A stretch of 64,000 bases of DNA from positions 1-64,000 of the forward strand of contig NZ_LOHS01000021.1 in NCBI RefSeq assembly GCF_001642995.1, given 5' to 3'. The notes under the pieces were generated by a model. It saw only the letters and a program-made list of their open reading frames with translations. It searched no databases and had not been told where the DNA came from. A program made the position numbers and the translations under genes. Source of the DNA: Streptomyces jeddahensis (GTDB taxonomy: Bacteria; Actinomycetota; Actinomycetes; Streptomycetales; Streptomycetaceae). Below are positions 16,756-26,035 of the stretch, piece after piece; positions within the stretch are counted from its first letter, which is position 1, and each line of letters opens with the position of its first letter.

Positions 16756-18498
16756 TCAGAGCTTCTCGATCTTCAGGTTCTCGATGGCCGCCTTGGCGAC
16801 TTCCCGGCCGCGCTCCGTGAAGTCGCCCTTGCCCGGATAGTCGATCCAGAGTTTGTACAGGTCGCCGGACTTGGTCTTGTAGTAGAAGACCCTGGCCTCG
16901 CGCGGGCGCGGGGTGTCCGAGTCGGTCTGGTCGTCGACGTAGGTGACGGTGTTCTCGGCCGCCTTCTCCTTCTCGTACGAGGTCTCCTTGGTGCTCCCCT
17001 TCGGCGCGGGCTTGTCCGCCATGAAGGAGAAAACGCCGTCCTCCGTGTCCTCCATGGAGTCCATGTCGTCGTACGCCTCCGAGGCCGCGGAGCCCGCGAT
17101 CTCGTCGAGGCTGTCCTCGGACTTCTTGTAGAGGGTCAGAGCGATGGAGAGCGAGTAGCTCGGGTCGGTGTAGGTGACCCAGTGCTCCTTGTCGTTCGTG
17201 CCGTCAGGCTCGGACCTCACGTAGTCCGCGGGCACCGCCAGCGTCGCACCGAGGGCCTTCTCCTCGCGCGTCTTCCACCCCTCCGGCAGCGGCCCCGCGA
17301 AGGGGTTCGCGATCACCAGATACGCCGTCACGGCGGCGGCCACGACTGCGGCCCCGAGGCCAAGCCACGCCGTACGGCCGAGCCTGATGTGCGTGCCGCC
17401 CGGCCCGCCGCCGATCTGGACGACCTGCGTCGGCTGGAGCTGGGGCTGGGGCGGCTGTGCGGCCTGCTCAAGCAGGTGGCGGATCCGGGCGGCACCGGGC
17501 CGGTGCGCGGGGTCCTTCTGGAGCAGGCCGTTGATCGCCTCGGCCAGCGGGCCCTGCGCGGAGGCGGGCGCCGCGGGCGTGGCGTTGAGCACCGCCTGCA
17601 GCGTCGAGGGCGTGTTGGTGCGGCGGAACGGCGACACGCCCTCCGTCGCCGCGTACAGGACGACACCCAGCGACCAGAGGTCGGAGGCCGGCCCCGGGCG
17701 CTGGCCCAGCACCCGCTCGGGGGCGATGAACTCGGGTGAGCCGACGAAGTTCCCGGTGTCCGTCAGGCTGGTCTCGCCCTCGATCTGGGCGATGCCGAAG
17801 TCGGTGAGGACGACCCGTCCGTGCCGGCCGAGCATGACGTTGTCCGGCTTGACGTCGCGGTGCAGGATGCCCGCCTGGTGGGCCGCCTCGAGCGCGCCGA
17901 GGACCTCAAGGCCTATACGGGCGGCCTCGCGCGCGCCCAGGGTGCCCTCCTTGAGCGCGTCGCCCAGCGAGCGGCCCTGCACGAACTCCATGACGATCCA
18001 CGGCCGTCCGTCCTCGACGGCCACGTCGTGCACGCTGACGACCGCCGGGTGATCGAGCCGGGCCGCGGCCCGGGCCTCGCGCCGCATGCGCTCGAACGCG
18101 TTGGCGCGCTCCCGCTCGGGCAGGTGCTCGGGAAGCCGGGGCTCCTTGACCGCCACCTCGCGGTCGACGGTCTCGTCCTTCGCCCGCCATACGGTGCCCA
18201 TGCCGCCGTGGCCGAGTTTGGACAGCAGCCGGTAGCGGCCGGCTATCAGACGGCCGGCGCCCGGGTCCGGCTGCGCCTGCGGCCGAGAGGGCTGCTGGTC
18301 ATGCGGCGGCTGCGGCGCGAACTGGGTGGGAGTGGCATACGGCGACGCGGGCGGCTGCTGCGCGTACGGGTTGTCCTGCGGGGGCTGCGGAGCCTGGGCG
18401 TACGGGGGGTTCTGCGGGTTGTGCTGCGGGGGCTGCAGACCGTAGCTCGTCGGCTCGTTCGGCTGCCCCTGTTGTCCCCCTTGGTTCATCATGGCCAC
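16756..18498 (-). CDS. Membrane Ser/Thr protein kinase 1 (Hanks type)
   Basis: 580 residues. The N-terminal 80 residues are Pro/Gln-rich. The kinase domain (about 84-350) is complete: Gly loop GHGGMG (96-101), Lys118 in VAVKE, HRDVKPDN (213-220), DFG (233-235) and SPEFIAPE (254-261). One membrane helix (about 378-400) leads to an extracytoplasmic domain of about 180 residues, so it should sense an external signal and phosphorylate Ser/Thr on cytosolic targets. There is no PASTA domain. It is the first of four consecutive kinase-like genes on this strand. The start is uncertain: GTG 18498 and ATG 18492 both lack a clear ribosome site. Confidence 0.92.
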   Translation of the reverse strand: MAMMNQGGQQGQPNEPTSYGLQPPQHNPQNPPYAQAPQPPQDNPYAQQPPASPYATPTQFAPQPPHDQQPSRPQAQPDPGAGRLIAGRYRLLSKLGHGGMGTVWRAKDETVDREVAVKEPRLPEHLPERERANAFERMRREARAAARLDHPAVVSVHDVAVEDGRPWIVMEFVQGRSLGDALKEGTLGAREAARIGLEVLGALEAAHQAGILHRDVKPDNVMLGRHGRVVLTDFGIAQIEGETSLTDTGNFVGSPEFIAPERVLGQRPGPASDLWSLGVVLYAATEGVSPFRRTNTPSTLQAVLNATPAAPASAQGPLAEAINGLLQKDPAHRPGAARIRHLLEQAAQPPQPQLQPTQVVQIGGGPGGTHIRLGRTAWLGLGAAVVAAAVTAYLVIANPFAGPLPEGWKTREEKALGATLAVPADYVRSEPDGTNDKEHWVTYTDPSYSLSIALTLYKKSEDSLDEIAGSAASEAYDDMDSMEDTEDGVFSFMADKPAPKGSTKETSYEKEKAAENTVTYVDDQTDSDTPRPREARVFYYKTKSGDLYKLWIDYPGKGDFTERGREVAKAAIENLKIEKL

Positions 18499-18590
18499 AT
18501 CTTTGCGAAGCGGAGCGACGCATTACCACCTGGGGTCGAGTTCGGATGCAGCACCGTGACAAAGCACATCACCCTTCGTCCCACGGCTGA

Positions 18591-20276
18591 TCAACCCGCC
18601 GTCGGGACGAACGAGTCCACCGCCGTGTCGAAATACCGTTTCGCCTGGTCGGACCGGCCGACCGGCGCCGAGACCCACACGTCGTACATCCGGCCGCGCT
18701 CCTCCCAGCACAGGTCGTACGTACGGCGCGCGCCCTCCGCCTCGGTGAAGCCGTCCCAGGTGAACTCCCAGAAGGCCGCGGGCCGTCCGTCGTGCGTGGT
18801 CGCGGTGACCTCGCCGTCGCGGTAACCGGGGTTGTTCTCGGGGCCCTCGGCGTGGGAGCGGCGCATCACCTCGAGCGGGCCTCCCTTCTCCGGGTCGGAC
18901 ACCTTGATGCCGATGCGGAAGGTGCCGCCCGGCGACATGTAGAACACCCGGGCCCCCTGCGGCTTGCGCGTGAAGCCCTCCGGCACGGCGAGTGAGAAGC
19001 CCTTCGGGTCCTTGGCGGTGCGATAACCGGCCGGTGCCGCGGGCGCCGGAGTCGCCGTCGTGGTCTCCGTCTGCTGCCGGGTCACGGTCACCGTCGGAGT
19101 GGGTCTCTCCGGGGAAGCGGTGGGCGACGGTACGGAGGTGCCGGGCGCCCGCTCCACGTCGCCGTCCGGGCCCATGAGCAGCACGGTCACGGAGACGCCG
19201 GCCCCGACGGCGGCCAGGACCAGGGCCGCTGCGACCAGCACCGTACGGGTCGAGCGCCTCGGCTTCGGGGCCCTGGGCTCGGAACCGCGCGGTGACGCAG
19301 GCCTCGGCACCTCAGCCCGCGACACATGTGGGCGCGATACGTGTGGGAGCGACACGTGGGCGAGTGGCACGTGTGGGCGCGGCATGTGGTGGCGGGGCAT
19401 ATCGCGCTGCGTGGGGACATGGTCGGTCGGCAGCTGCGGGGTGCGGCCGGTATCGATGTAGGCGCGCAGCATGCGTTCCGCCTCCGCCGCCGTCAGCCGG
19501 CGGTCGGGGTCGCGCTCCAGCAGTCCGACGACGACCGGCTGTAACGGAGCGGCCGCTTCCGGGAGCCGGATCTCGTCCATGACGACGGCGTGCAGGACGC
19601 CGCCCAAGGAGTCGCGGTGGAAGGGGGATTCACCGCTGAGCACCGTGCACAGCAGTGCTCCCAGCGACCACAGGTCGGATTCGGGGCCGGTTCTGTCGCC
19701 GGACATCCGCTCGGGCGAGGTGTACTCGGGGGAGCCGACGAACGACCCGGTCTCGGTGAGCGTCGTCGCCCCGCTCACCTGCGCGATCCCGAAGTCGGTG
19801 AGCACGACGCGGCCGGTGCCCGCCTCCATCAGGACGTTGGCGGGTTTGAGGTCGCGGTGCAGCACGCCCGCCTGGTGCGCCTTCTGCAGGGCGGCCAGCA
19901 GCGCGAGTCCGATACGGGCCGCCTCGGCGGCGCCCACCGGGCCTTCACGGGCGATCCGCTCCGCGAGGGAGCCGCCGTCGATCAACTCCATGACCAGGTA
20001 CGGGCGTTCGTCGTCCTCGACGACGTCGTGCACGACGACCACGTTCGGGTGGCTGAGTTGGGCGACCGCCCGTGCCTCGCGCAGCGTGCGCTCGCGCTGC
20101 AGCCGTGCCTCCTCCGGGGAGAGCGTCTCGTCGAGAGCGAGCTCCTTGACGGCCACCTGGCGGCCGAGGAGTTGGTCGGTGGCGCGCCAGACGACGCCCA
20201 TTCCGCCCCGTCCAAGGCGCGCCTGAAGCCGGTAGCGGCCGGCGATGACGCGGACGTTGTCCCCCTCGGTCCCCAT
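18591..20276 (-). CDS. Membrane Ser/Thr protein kinase 2 with His-rich juxtamembrane repeats
   Basis: About 561 residues. A complete kinase domain begins near residue 10: GRGGMG, Lys44 in VAVKE, HRDLKPAN, DFGIAQ and SPEYTSPE. A tract of five-residue repeats of the type (R/L)PHV(S/P) follows. Next are a basic stretch, a membrane helix (VLVAAALVLAAVGAGVSVTV) and an extracytoplasmic domain beginning AGYRTAKDPKGFSLAVPEGF. That domain has the same kind of motif (KDP.GF.(I/V)AVP.G) as the ectodomains of the neighbouring kinases, so the four probably arose by duplication. The start is uncertain: ATG 20276 is nearest the domain, with ATG 20285 or 20288 just upstream. Confidence 0.9.
   Translation of the reverse strand: MGTEGDNVRVIAGRYRLQARLGRGGMGVVWRATDQLLGRQVAVKELALDETLSPEEARLQRERTLREARAVAQLSHPNVVVVHDVVEDDERPYLVMELIDGGSLAERIAREGPVGAAEAARIGLALLAALQKAHQAGVLHRDLKPANVLMEAGTGRVVLTDFGIAQVSGATTLTETGSFVGSPEYTSPERMSGDRTGPESDLWSLGALLCTVLSGESPFHRDSLGGVLHAVVMDEIRLPEAAAPLQPVVVGLLERDPDRRLTAAEAERMLRAYIDTGRTPQLPTDHVPTQRDMPRHHMPRPHVPLAHVSLPHVSRPHVSRAEVPRPASPRGSEPRAPKPRRSTRTVLVAAALVLAAVGAGVSVTVLLMGPDGDVERAPGTSVPSPTASPERPTPTVTVTRQQTETTTATPAPAAPAGYRTAKDPKGFSLAVPEGFTRKPQGARVFYMSPGGTFRIGIKVSDPEKGGPLEVMRRSHAEGPENNPGYRDGEVTATTHDGRPAAFWEFTWDGFTEAEGARRTYDLCWEERGRMYDVWVSAPVGRSDQAKRYFDTAVDSFVPTAG
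19320..19400 (-). repeat. 15-bp degenerate repeats coding His-Val pentapeptides
   Basis: Degenerate 15-bp units built on ACGTGTGGGCGCG code, on the minus strand, for about seven pentapeptides of the form RPHVS/LPHVS. They lie between the kinase domain and the membrane helix of kinase 2. Confidence 0.75.
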
Positions 20277-20474
20277 GCGCCCCATCATGCCGCACGCGTG
20301 TGCACATGGAAGGTCATCCTCCGGCCGACGTGACCGGATCAGGTCGGCTGGCGCTTTCGGGCCGTTCCGATCCGTACGCAAGCGCGAACGGCGTCCGGCC
20401 GTAGGGGGCCCGACGCCTGCCCCGCGACGGCTGGGCTGATGGCCGCTGGCTGACGGCTGCTACGACGGCATCCC

Positions 20475-23156
20475 TCAGCCCGTGACCTGATACGTCGCCG
20501 AAGCCTGCTCGTACAGCCTCGTGACCTCGTCGCGCTCCGCTTCCGGACCGCGGACCTGGACGACGTGGTAGCGGCCGTCGATGATCAGCGCGAGATTACG
20601 CACGTAGATCTCCCGCCCCTTGGCGTCCTGCCAGGTGAACTGCCCCTCTGCCATGGTCCGTCCGCCCACCTCGATGGTGCGCATGCCGCTCGAGGAGGCC
20701 CAGCTGGAGTCGCGGAAGGGCTGCAGTTCCGGCTCCTTCTCGCGCTGGTACGTCATGGGGTCGCCGCCGTACACCGATGTGCTGTCCCGGCCGGAGACGA
20801 CGATCAGCGTGAAGCCGCCGTCCGTGTAGCGGACCTGATCCTGGTCGTTGGCCGGATGCCGGTCCCAGCCGCGGGCCACAGCGATCTGGAAGCCTTCCGG
20901 GTCCTTGCGCAGGACGAACCCCTCCGGCAGCTCGGGCCCCGTGGTCTGCGTGTGCTGTGAGCCGCCACCCGGGGTGGCGGCACCCGCCTCGGAGCCACCG
21001 CTCGAGGCGGCGGCACTCGCCTCGCCCGCAGTTCCCGTACGGTCCTGTCCCTGACCGCCTTCGTTGCGGGGCTGGGCCTTCGGCATGAACAGCATCGCGT
21101 AGGCGATGGCCGCGGCGAGTCCGAGCAGGATCAGCAGAAGCAGTGTCCGGCCGAGCGCCTTCGGCCCTCGCTGCCGTGGCTGCCGTGGCTGCCGGCCCGG
21201 CTTGGCCCGCTTGTGCCGGCCGCTGTGCCCGGTGGTGGCGGGCGCGGCGGCGCGGCGCTTCCGCACGATCTCGCCGCGGCGCCGTACGACGGGCAGGCGG
21301 CCGGTGTCGTACGGCGGCGTCGCCACGACGTTGGCGCCCGCGTCCGGTTCCGGCGCCGACCTGACGAGCGAGCGCAGCCAGCCGCGCAGCTCCTCGAAGT
21401 CGATCCGCTCCGTGGGGTCCTGACGCAGCAGCGACTCGACTACGGGGCGCAGGGGGCCGCACTCCTCCGCGAACGCGGGCGGCTCCGCGCACACGAGCTG
21501 CACCAGTTCGGCGGTGCTCTCCTCCGGATACGGCGCGTGGCCCTGCACCGCGCGGAACAGCAGCGCGCCCAGCGCCCACAGGTCCGTGGCCGGGCCGACG
21601 GGCGGCGCGAGCTGCCAGTTCTCGTGCACGGGACCGGCCTGTTCCGGGGCCCATCGCTCGGTGACGGGTCCGACCACCACCATGCGGGCCTGCCGGGCGC
21701 GTTCGGCGGCCAGCGGCGTGGTGGGACCGCCGCTGCGGCGACCGGGTGCCACGAGTTCGTCCCAGCGGGTGCCGGTGCTGCTGGTGGTGCTGCTGTTGCT
21801 GGTGTCGGTACCGGTGCCGGGCGCGTTGCCGCCTGATGCGGCGAGCGCTGATGATCCGTCGTGGCGGGCCGCCGGGATCATCTCGCCACCGGGCTGGGCT
21901 TGGGCTTGGGCTCCGGCTTCGGCTCCGGCTTCGGACGGGCCTTGGGTGTCGTCGGGCTGCCCCGCCACCCCGCGGGCTCGCGGGACCGCCCCGTGCCAGG
22001 GCTGCTCCCCGCGCACTCCATGGACCTGGTCGGGCACTCCATGGACCTGGCCGGAGCGTGGCGCATACGACGGGTCGGGGTGCGGTGCCTGGTCAGAGCG
22101 AGGCGCGGGCAAGGACGGCGGCACGTCGGGGCGCCGCTCCTGGGTGACCCGCGCGGCGGCCCGCGCGCCGGCGCGATAGGCCGCGATGGCTCCGGCGCGC
22201 GCCGCCCTGACGTCGACATCACCACCGGCCTGCGGGGCGGGCCGCCCCAGAGCGGAGGTCGAGGACGTGCCGGCCGGCGTGGACGGCGACGTCGGCACCG
22301 CAGCGCCGGAGGAGGAGTGGGACGGCCCGATGGCGGGAGCACCGACAGGACGCGGGCCGCCTGCTCCATCGCCCCGTCCTGAAGCGCTGGTGCCGAAGCC
22401 GCCGGGGGCACCGACGCCATCGGCGGCACCGTCAGCACCGATTGCACCGCTAGCACCATCGGCGGCCCCGGCGGCACCCAGGTCGCCGGGCCCGCCGAAG
22501 TCGCCAGCTTCCCCATCAGCAGCGAAGTCATCGGCACCGGCGAAGTCTTCGGCGGGCCGCGGATCGTAGCCGCACAGGGCCTCCTCCGCCGCGCCGGCGG
22601 CCAGGCCCGTCAGCATCACACGGCCGTCCTCGCAGACGAGGACCGTGCGCGTGGTGATGTTGCGGTGCACCCAGCCATGGGCGTGCAGCGCCCGCAGCGC
22701 CGTCAGAACGTCCGAGGCGACCTCGGCCGCCCGGTAAGGCGTGAGCGGCTTCTCCGCGAGCAGTGCCGCCAGCGGCCGGGCAGCAACGAGTTCACTGACG
22801 ATCCACAGCGAGCCGCCGTCCGCGAACACGTCGAAGACCTGGTCGAGCCGCGGATGATCGGGGATCTGCGCGGCCGCCTGCGCCGCCTCGATCGCGCGCC
22901 GCACCGCCGGGTCCGTGGGCCTGCGCGTGGCGCGACCGGGGGCGCGCCGCGGCCCCGCGCCGGCGAACCCCTCCGGACGCCCTTCGGCGTCGAGCACCTC
23001 CGCCTCGACGACCTCCGGCAACTGCACCTGAGTGACCAGGACTTCCTGCCCGCTGAAGGTGTCGAAGGCCCGCGTCTGCGCCAGTTCGTACTCGTCCGAC
23101 GGCGGCAGCGGCAGGCGGTAGCGGTCGGCGAGCACTCGCCCCGCGTAGTCGTCCAC
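20475..23156 (-). CDS. Membrane pseudokinase with a large insertion
   Basis: 893 residues with kinase-like architecture but no catalytic residues. The Gly loop is missing (DRYRLPLPPSDEYELAQ), the VAVK lysine is replaced (VLVTQVQ, 39-45), HRD is HRN (HRNITTRTVLV, 164-174) and DFG is TGL (183-185). About 300 low-complexity Gly/Ala/Asp/Pro residues split the N- and C-lobes. The C-lobe resumes with ATDLWALGALLFRAVQGHAPY. One membrane helix (GRTLLLLILLGLAAAIAYAM) precedes an ectodomain with EGFVLRKDPEGFQIAVARGW, like those of the neighbours. It may act as a scaffold or allosteric partner of the adjacent kinases; this is inference. GTG 23156 has GGGGGAGG upstream. Confidence 0.88.
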   Translation of the reverse strand: MDDYAGRVLADRYRLPLPPSDEYELAQTRAFDTFSGQEVLVTQVQLPEVVEAEVLDAEGRPEGFAGAGPRRAPGRATRRPTDPAVRRAIEAAQAAAQIPDHPRLDQVFDVFADGGSLWIVSELVAARPLAALLAEKPLTPYRAAEVASDVLTALRALHAHGWVHRNITTRTVLVCEDGRVMLTGLAAGAAEEALCGYDPRPAEDFAGADDFAADGEAGDFGGPGDLGAAGAADGASGAIGADGAADGVGAPGGFGTSASGRGDGAGGPRPVGAPAIGPSHSSSGAAVPTSPSTPAGTSSTSALGRPAPQAGGDVDVRAARAGAIAAYRAGARAAARVTQERRPDVPPSLPAPRSDQAPHPDPSYAPRSGQVHGVPDQVHGVRGEQPWHGAVPRARGVAGQPDDTQGPSEAGAEAGAQAQAQPGGEMIPAARHDGSSALAASGGNAPGTGTDTSNSSTTSSTGTRWDELVAPGRRSGGPTTPLAAERARQARMVVVGPVTERWAPEQAGPVHENWQLAPPVGPATDLWALGALLFRAVQGHAPYPEESTAELVQLVCAEPPAFAEECGPLRPVVESLLRQDPTERIDFEELRGWLRSLVRSAPEPDAGANVVATPPYDTGRLPVVRRRGEIVRKRRAAAPATTGHSGRHKRAKPGRQPRQPRQRGPKALGRTLLLLILLGLAAAIAYAMLFMPKAQPRNEGGQGQDRTGTAGEASAAASSGGSEAGAATPGGGSQHTQTTGPELPEGFVLRKDPEGFQIAVARGWDRHPANDQDQVRYTDGGFTLIVVSGRDSTSVYGGDPMTYQREKEPELQPFRDSSWASSSGMRTIEVGGRTMAEGQFTWQDAKGREIYVRNLALIIDGRYHVVQVRGPEAERDEVTRLYEQASATYQVTG

Positions 23157-23319
23157 GACGCCTCCCCCGTCCCCGCACGGCGGTCAATTCCGTTCGTCTT
23201 ACGTACCTCTTGCGCACGGATGCGGCTGCGTACCGTCCGCAACCACTCACGATACGTGCCGAAGGCAATCTGCATTGACGGATTCGGGATCTCACAGGAC
23301 GCGCCGCGAAATCGACAGG

Positions 23320-23440
23320 CTCGGACGGGAGGGACGGCGGTGGACGGTGTGGACGGGGCCGGGTGAGCTCGGACGGGATGGACGGGGCCGGATGTGATGC
23401 ACGGGGCCGGGACAGGGCCGGACGGCTTGGACGGGTCAGG
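23320..23440. repeat. Low-complexity GGACGGGGCCGG tract between two kinase genes
   Basis: Degenerate repeats of GGACGGGGCCGG/GGACGG fill most of the gap between kinase 4 and the pseudokinase gene. No reading frame with protein-like composition is seen. Confidence 0.6.
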
Positions 23441-25924
23441 TCAGGACTTGGGCGTGAAGGTCCGGGCGAACGTCTGCCAGGTCTCACGCCGCTGCTCGGT
23501 CTTCCAGTTCTCCGCCTTCGCCGTGTACATGAGCGCATAGCCGAGTCGCGAGTTCACGACGAAACCACGGTCTATCGACCGGTACTTCGTGCCGCCGTCC
23601 ACATAGGTGAACTCCCAGTCCGCAGCGTTCCAGCCGCGGTAGCCCACCTTCTCGATCCGGATGCGCTGGTACTGGGAGCGTTGCATGTACCGCTCCTGGT
23701 TCTCCCAGTCCTGCACCGCGTCGTCCTTGGGCGTGGTCGTCCAGCCGACCAGCAGCTTCTGCCCGGCCGGGCCGGTGAAACGCGCACCCGCGGCATCCGT
23801 CGAGACGTATTTCCAGCCCTTCGGCAGCCCTATCGAGAACCCCTGCCGGTGCTTGTACGTCGTCACGGCGTCGTACTTCGAGCCAGTGCCGTCGTCGCTG
23901 CCGGTCTCCGCACTCGAACTCGCGCCCGGGTCCGTCCCCTGGCCCGCGGACTCCTCCGTACCGCTGCTCTCGCTCGAACCCGTCTCCTCGGCGCCGCCCT
24001 TGTCCGTACCCGTATCGCTTCCGCTGCCCCGGCCGTCCTCGCCGCTGCCGGCGCTCGCACCGCTGGATGCGGCCCTGTCGCTGCCGTTGCCGCTGTCCTG
24101 CGTCGTACCGCCGTCGCCGCCCAGCGCGAACGCCAGCACGGTGCCGAGCACGGCGAGCGCGACGACCACGGCGACGGCCACGAGCGTGCGCCGCGGCACC
24201 ACATCGGTGAGCGATGCCTTGGGCTGGGGGTGGGGCGGGGTGGCCGGGGACGGCGAAGTGGCCGAAAGCCCGGAAGCGCCATGCGCTGCGGCCGGGCTCG
24301 CCTCTGCGGCGCCTCGGATGGCGGAAGTCGCGCTCGTGGCGGACCCAACGGCGCGGGCGCCGCCGGCGCCGTCAGCGGAGCTTGAGCCCGTGTCGGCTGC
24401 CCGGTCTGCGTCATCGTCCCCGGCGGCGGTCACGTCGGCCGCACCGGAAGCCGCGGGCGCGGTCTTGGATGACGAAGCGTTTGTTCTGGCGGCGTCCGCT
24501 CCCGAAACGGTGGTGCGCGCCGCATCGGCGTCGGCCACTCCCGCCCCGCCGCCACGGGTGTCCCCGGACGAAGCGGCCGCGCCTGCAGCCGTCCCGAGCT
24601 CTTCTTCGGCGGCGTCAGCAGTACCGGCAGAGCCCGCGGAACGCGTAGAACCAGCTCCCGTAGCAGCGGCACCGGCAGTCCCCGCACCGCCACCGGGCCC
24701 AGCCCCAGAGGCCGCATCGGGACCGGCCACGGAATCCGAAGCCGCCGTGCCCGCCGCCGACGCCGCCGATGCCGCCGACGTCGCGGACGCCGTCGACGAC
24801 CCCGCGGCGGCCTTGCGCGCCGGCCGCAACGAACGCAGCGCGCCGCGCAGCCGCTCCGCCGCGTCCTCCGCCCTGCGCCCCGCGGCGGCCGCGGCACCAC
24901 CGGACGACGCAGCACCGGCCGACGCAGCACCGGCGGAAGCGGCCGCACCCGCGGACGCCGAACCGCCGCCCGACGCCGACGCACCGCCCGCCTTGGGCCC
25001 ACCCCTGCGCGGCCGCTTCTCCGGCACCGGCGGCAGGGGCACGACCTTCGTGGCGTCGGCCGGCTCCGGCTCGGGGGCGTGGATCACGTCGTGCAGGAGG
25101 GCGCGCGCGCCCGCGTCGTCGAGCCGCTGCTCGGGGTCCTTGGCGAGCAGGCCGTAGATGACCTTCTCCAGCGGACCCGCGTTCTTCGGCGGCTCCAGCG
25201 GCTCGGTCATCACGGCGGTGAGCGTCGCGATCGCGGAGCCCTTGTCGTACGGCGGGAAGCCCTCCACCGAGGCATAGAGCAGACCGCCGAGCGACCACAG
25301 GTCGGCCGCCGGCCCCGGCTTGTGTCCGCGCGCCCGCTCCGGCGAGATGTACGAGGGTGCGCCGACGAGCATGCCGGTCGAGGTGATGGACGGGTCGCCC
25401 TCGACCTGGGCGATGCCGAAGTCGGTCAGCACGACCCGGCCGTCGTCCGCGATCAGCACGTTGGACGGCTTCACATCGCGATGCAGGATCCCTTCGCGGT
25501 GTGCCGAACGCAGGACGTCGAGGATCGCCAGGCCCACCTCGGCCGCGCGCTTCGGCGTCAGCAGCCCGTCCTCCCGGATGACCTCGGCGAGCGACTTGCC
25601 CTCGACGAGTTCCATCACGATCCACGGCCGGTCGTCCTCGTGGACCACGTCGAACACCGTCACGGCGCTGGTGTTGCGGATCCTGGCGATGGCCTTGGCC
25701 TCGCGCAGCGTGCGCGTGACGAGGCGGCGCTTCTCCTCCTCGTCGATGTTCGAGGGGAACCTCAGCTCCTTGACGGCGACCGTGCGCCCCAGCGTCTCGT
25801 CCAGGGCGCGCCAGACCGTGCCCATGCCGCCGCGGCCGAGGACCCCTCCCAGCCGGTACCGCCCGGCGAGGAGACGTGCGCTGTTGTCCTGACGGGGTTC
25901 ACCCGTCTGCTCCGCCTCCGACAT
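23441..25924 (-). CDS. Membrane Ser/Thr protein kinase 4 with long Ala/Ser/Gly linker
   Basis: 827 residues. The kinase domain is about 18-290 with all motifs: GRGGMG (30-35), Lys52 in VAVKE, HRDVKPSN, DFGIAQ, SPERARG. An Ala/Ser/Gly/Thr low-complexity linker of more than 250 residues follows, probably disordered, before the membrane helix (TLVAVAVVVALAVLGTVLAF). A Ser/Gly/Thr/Asp-rich stalk then leads to a C-terminal domain of about 150 residues beginning TTYKHRQGFSIGLPKGWKY, similar to the ectodomains of the three neighbours. ATG 25924 is preceded by AGAGGGG. It is divergent from the serine hydrolase gene. The target is unknown. Confidence 0.92.
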   Translation of the reverse strand: MSEAEQTGEPRQDNSARLLAGRYRLGGVLGRGGMGTVWRALDETLGRTVAVKELRFPSNIDEEEKRRLVTRTLREAKAIARIRNTSAVTVFDVVHEDDRPWIVMELVEGKSLAEVIREDGLLTPKRAAEVGLAILDVLRSAHREGILHRDVKPSNVLIADDGRVVLTDFGIAQVEGDPSITSTGMLVGAPSYISPERARGHKPGPAADLWSLGGLLYASVEGFPPYDKGSAIATLTAVMTEPLEPPKNAGPLEKVIYGLLAKDPEQRLDDAGARALLHDVIHAPEPEPADATKVVPLPPVPEKRPRRGGPKAGGASASGGGSASAGAAASAGAASAGAASSGGAAAAAGRRAEDAAERLRGALRSLRPARKAAAGSSTASATSAASAASAAGTAASDSVAGPDAASGAGPGGGAGTAGAAATGAGSTRSAGSAGTADAAEEELGTAAGAAASSGDTRGGGAGVADADAARTTVSGADAARTNASSSKTAPAASGAADVTAAGDDDADRAADTGSSSADGAGGARAVGSATSATSAIRGAAEASPAAAHGASGLSATSPSPATPPHPQPKASLTDVVPRRTLVAVAVVVALAVLGTVLAFALGGDGGTTQDSGNGSDRAASSGASAGSGEDGRGSGSDTGTDKGGAEETGSSESSGTEESAGQGTDPGASSSAETGSDDGTGSKYDAVTTYKHRQGFSIGLPKGWKYVSTDAAGARFTGPAGQKLLVGWTTTPKDDAVQDWENQERYMQRSQYQRIRIEKVGYRGWNAADWEFTYVDGGTKYRSIDRGFVVNSRLGYALMYTAKAENWKTEQRRETWQTFARTFTPKS

Positions 25925-26035
25925 GCGTCCCCTCTGCAACCCGCCCTGACAGAGCCTTCATTGTCTCTCACCCGGGGACCGGCCTACGCCCAGGGTCCGC
26001 CGTCCCGCATGATGGGTCGCACACATGGAGGACCC

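Noticed and set aside
20276..20330. Ten-codon ORF with GGAGG just before kinase 2
   Set aside because: The GGAGG directly abuts the ATG, too close to serve as ribosome site, and the peptide has no regulatory codon pattern.
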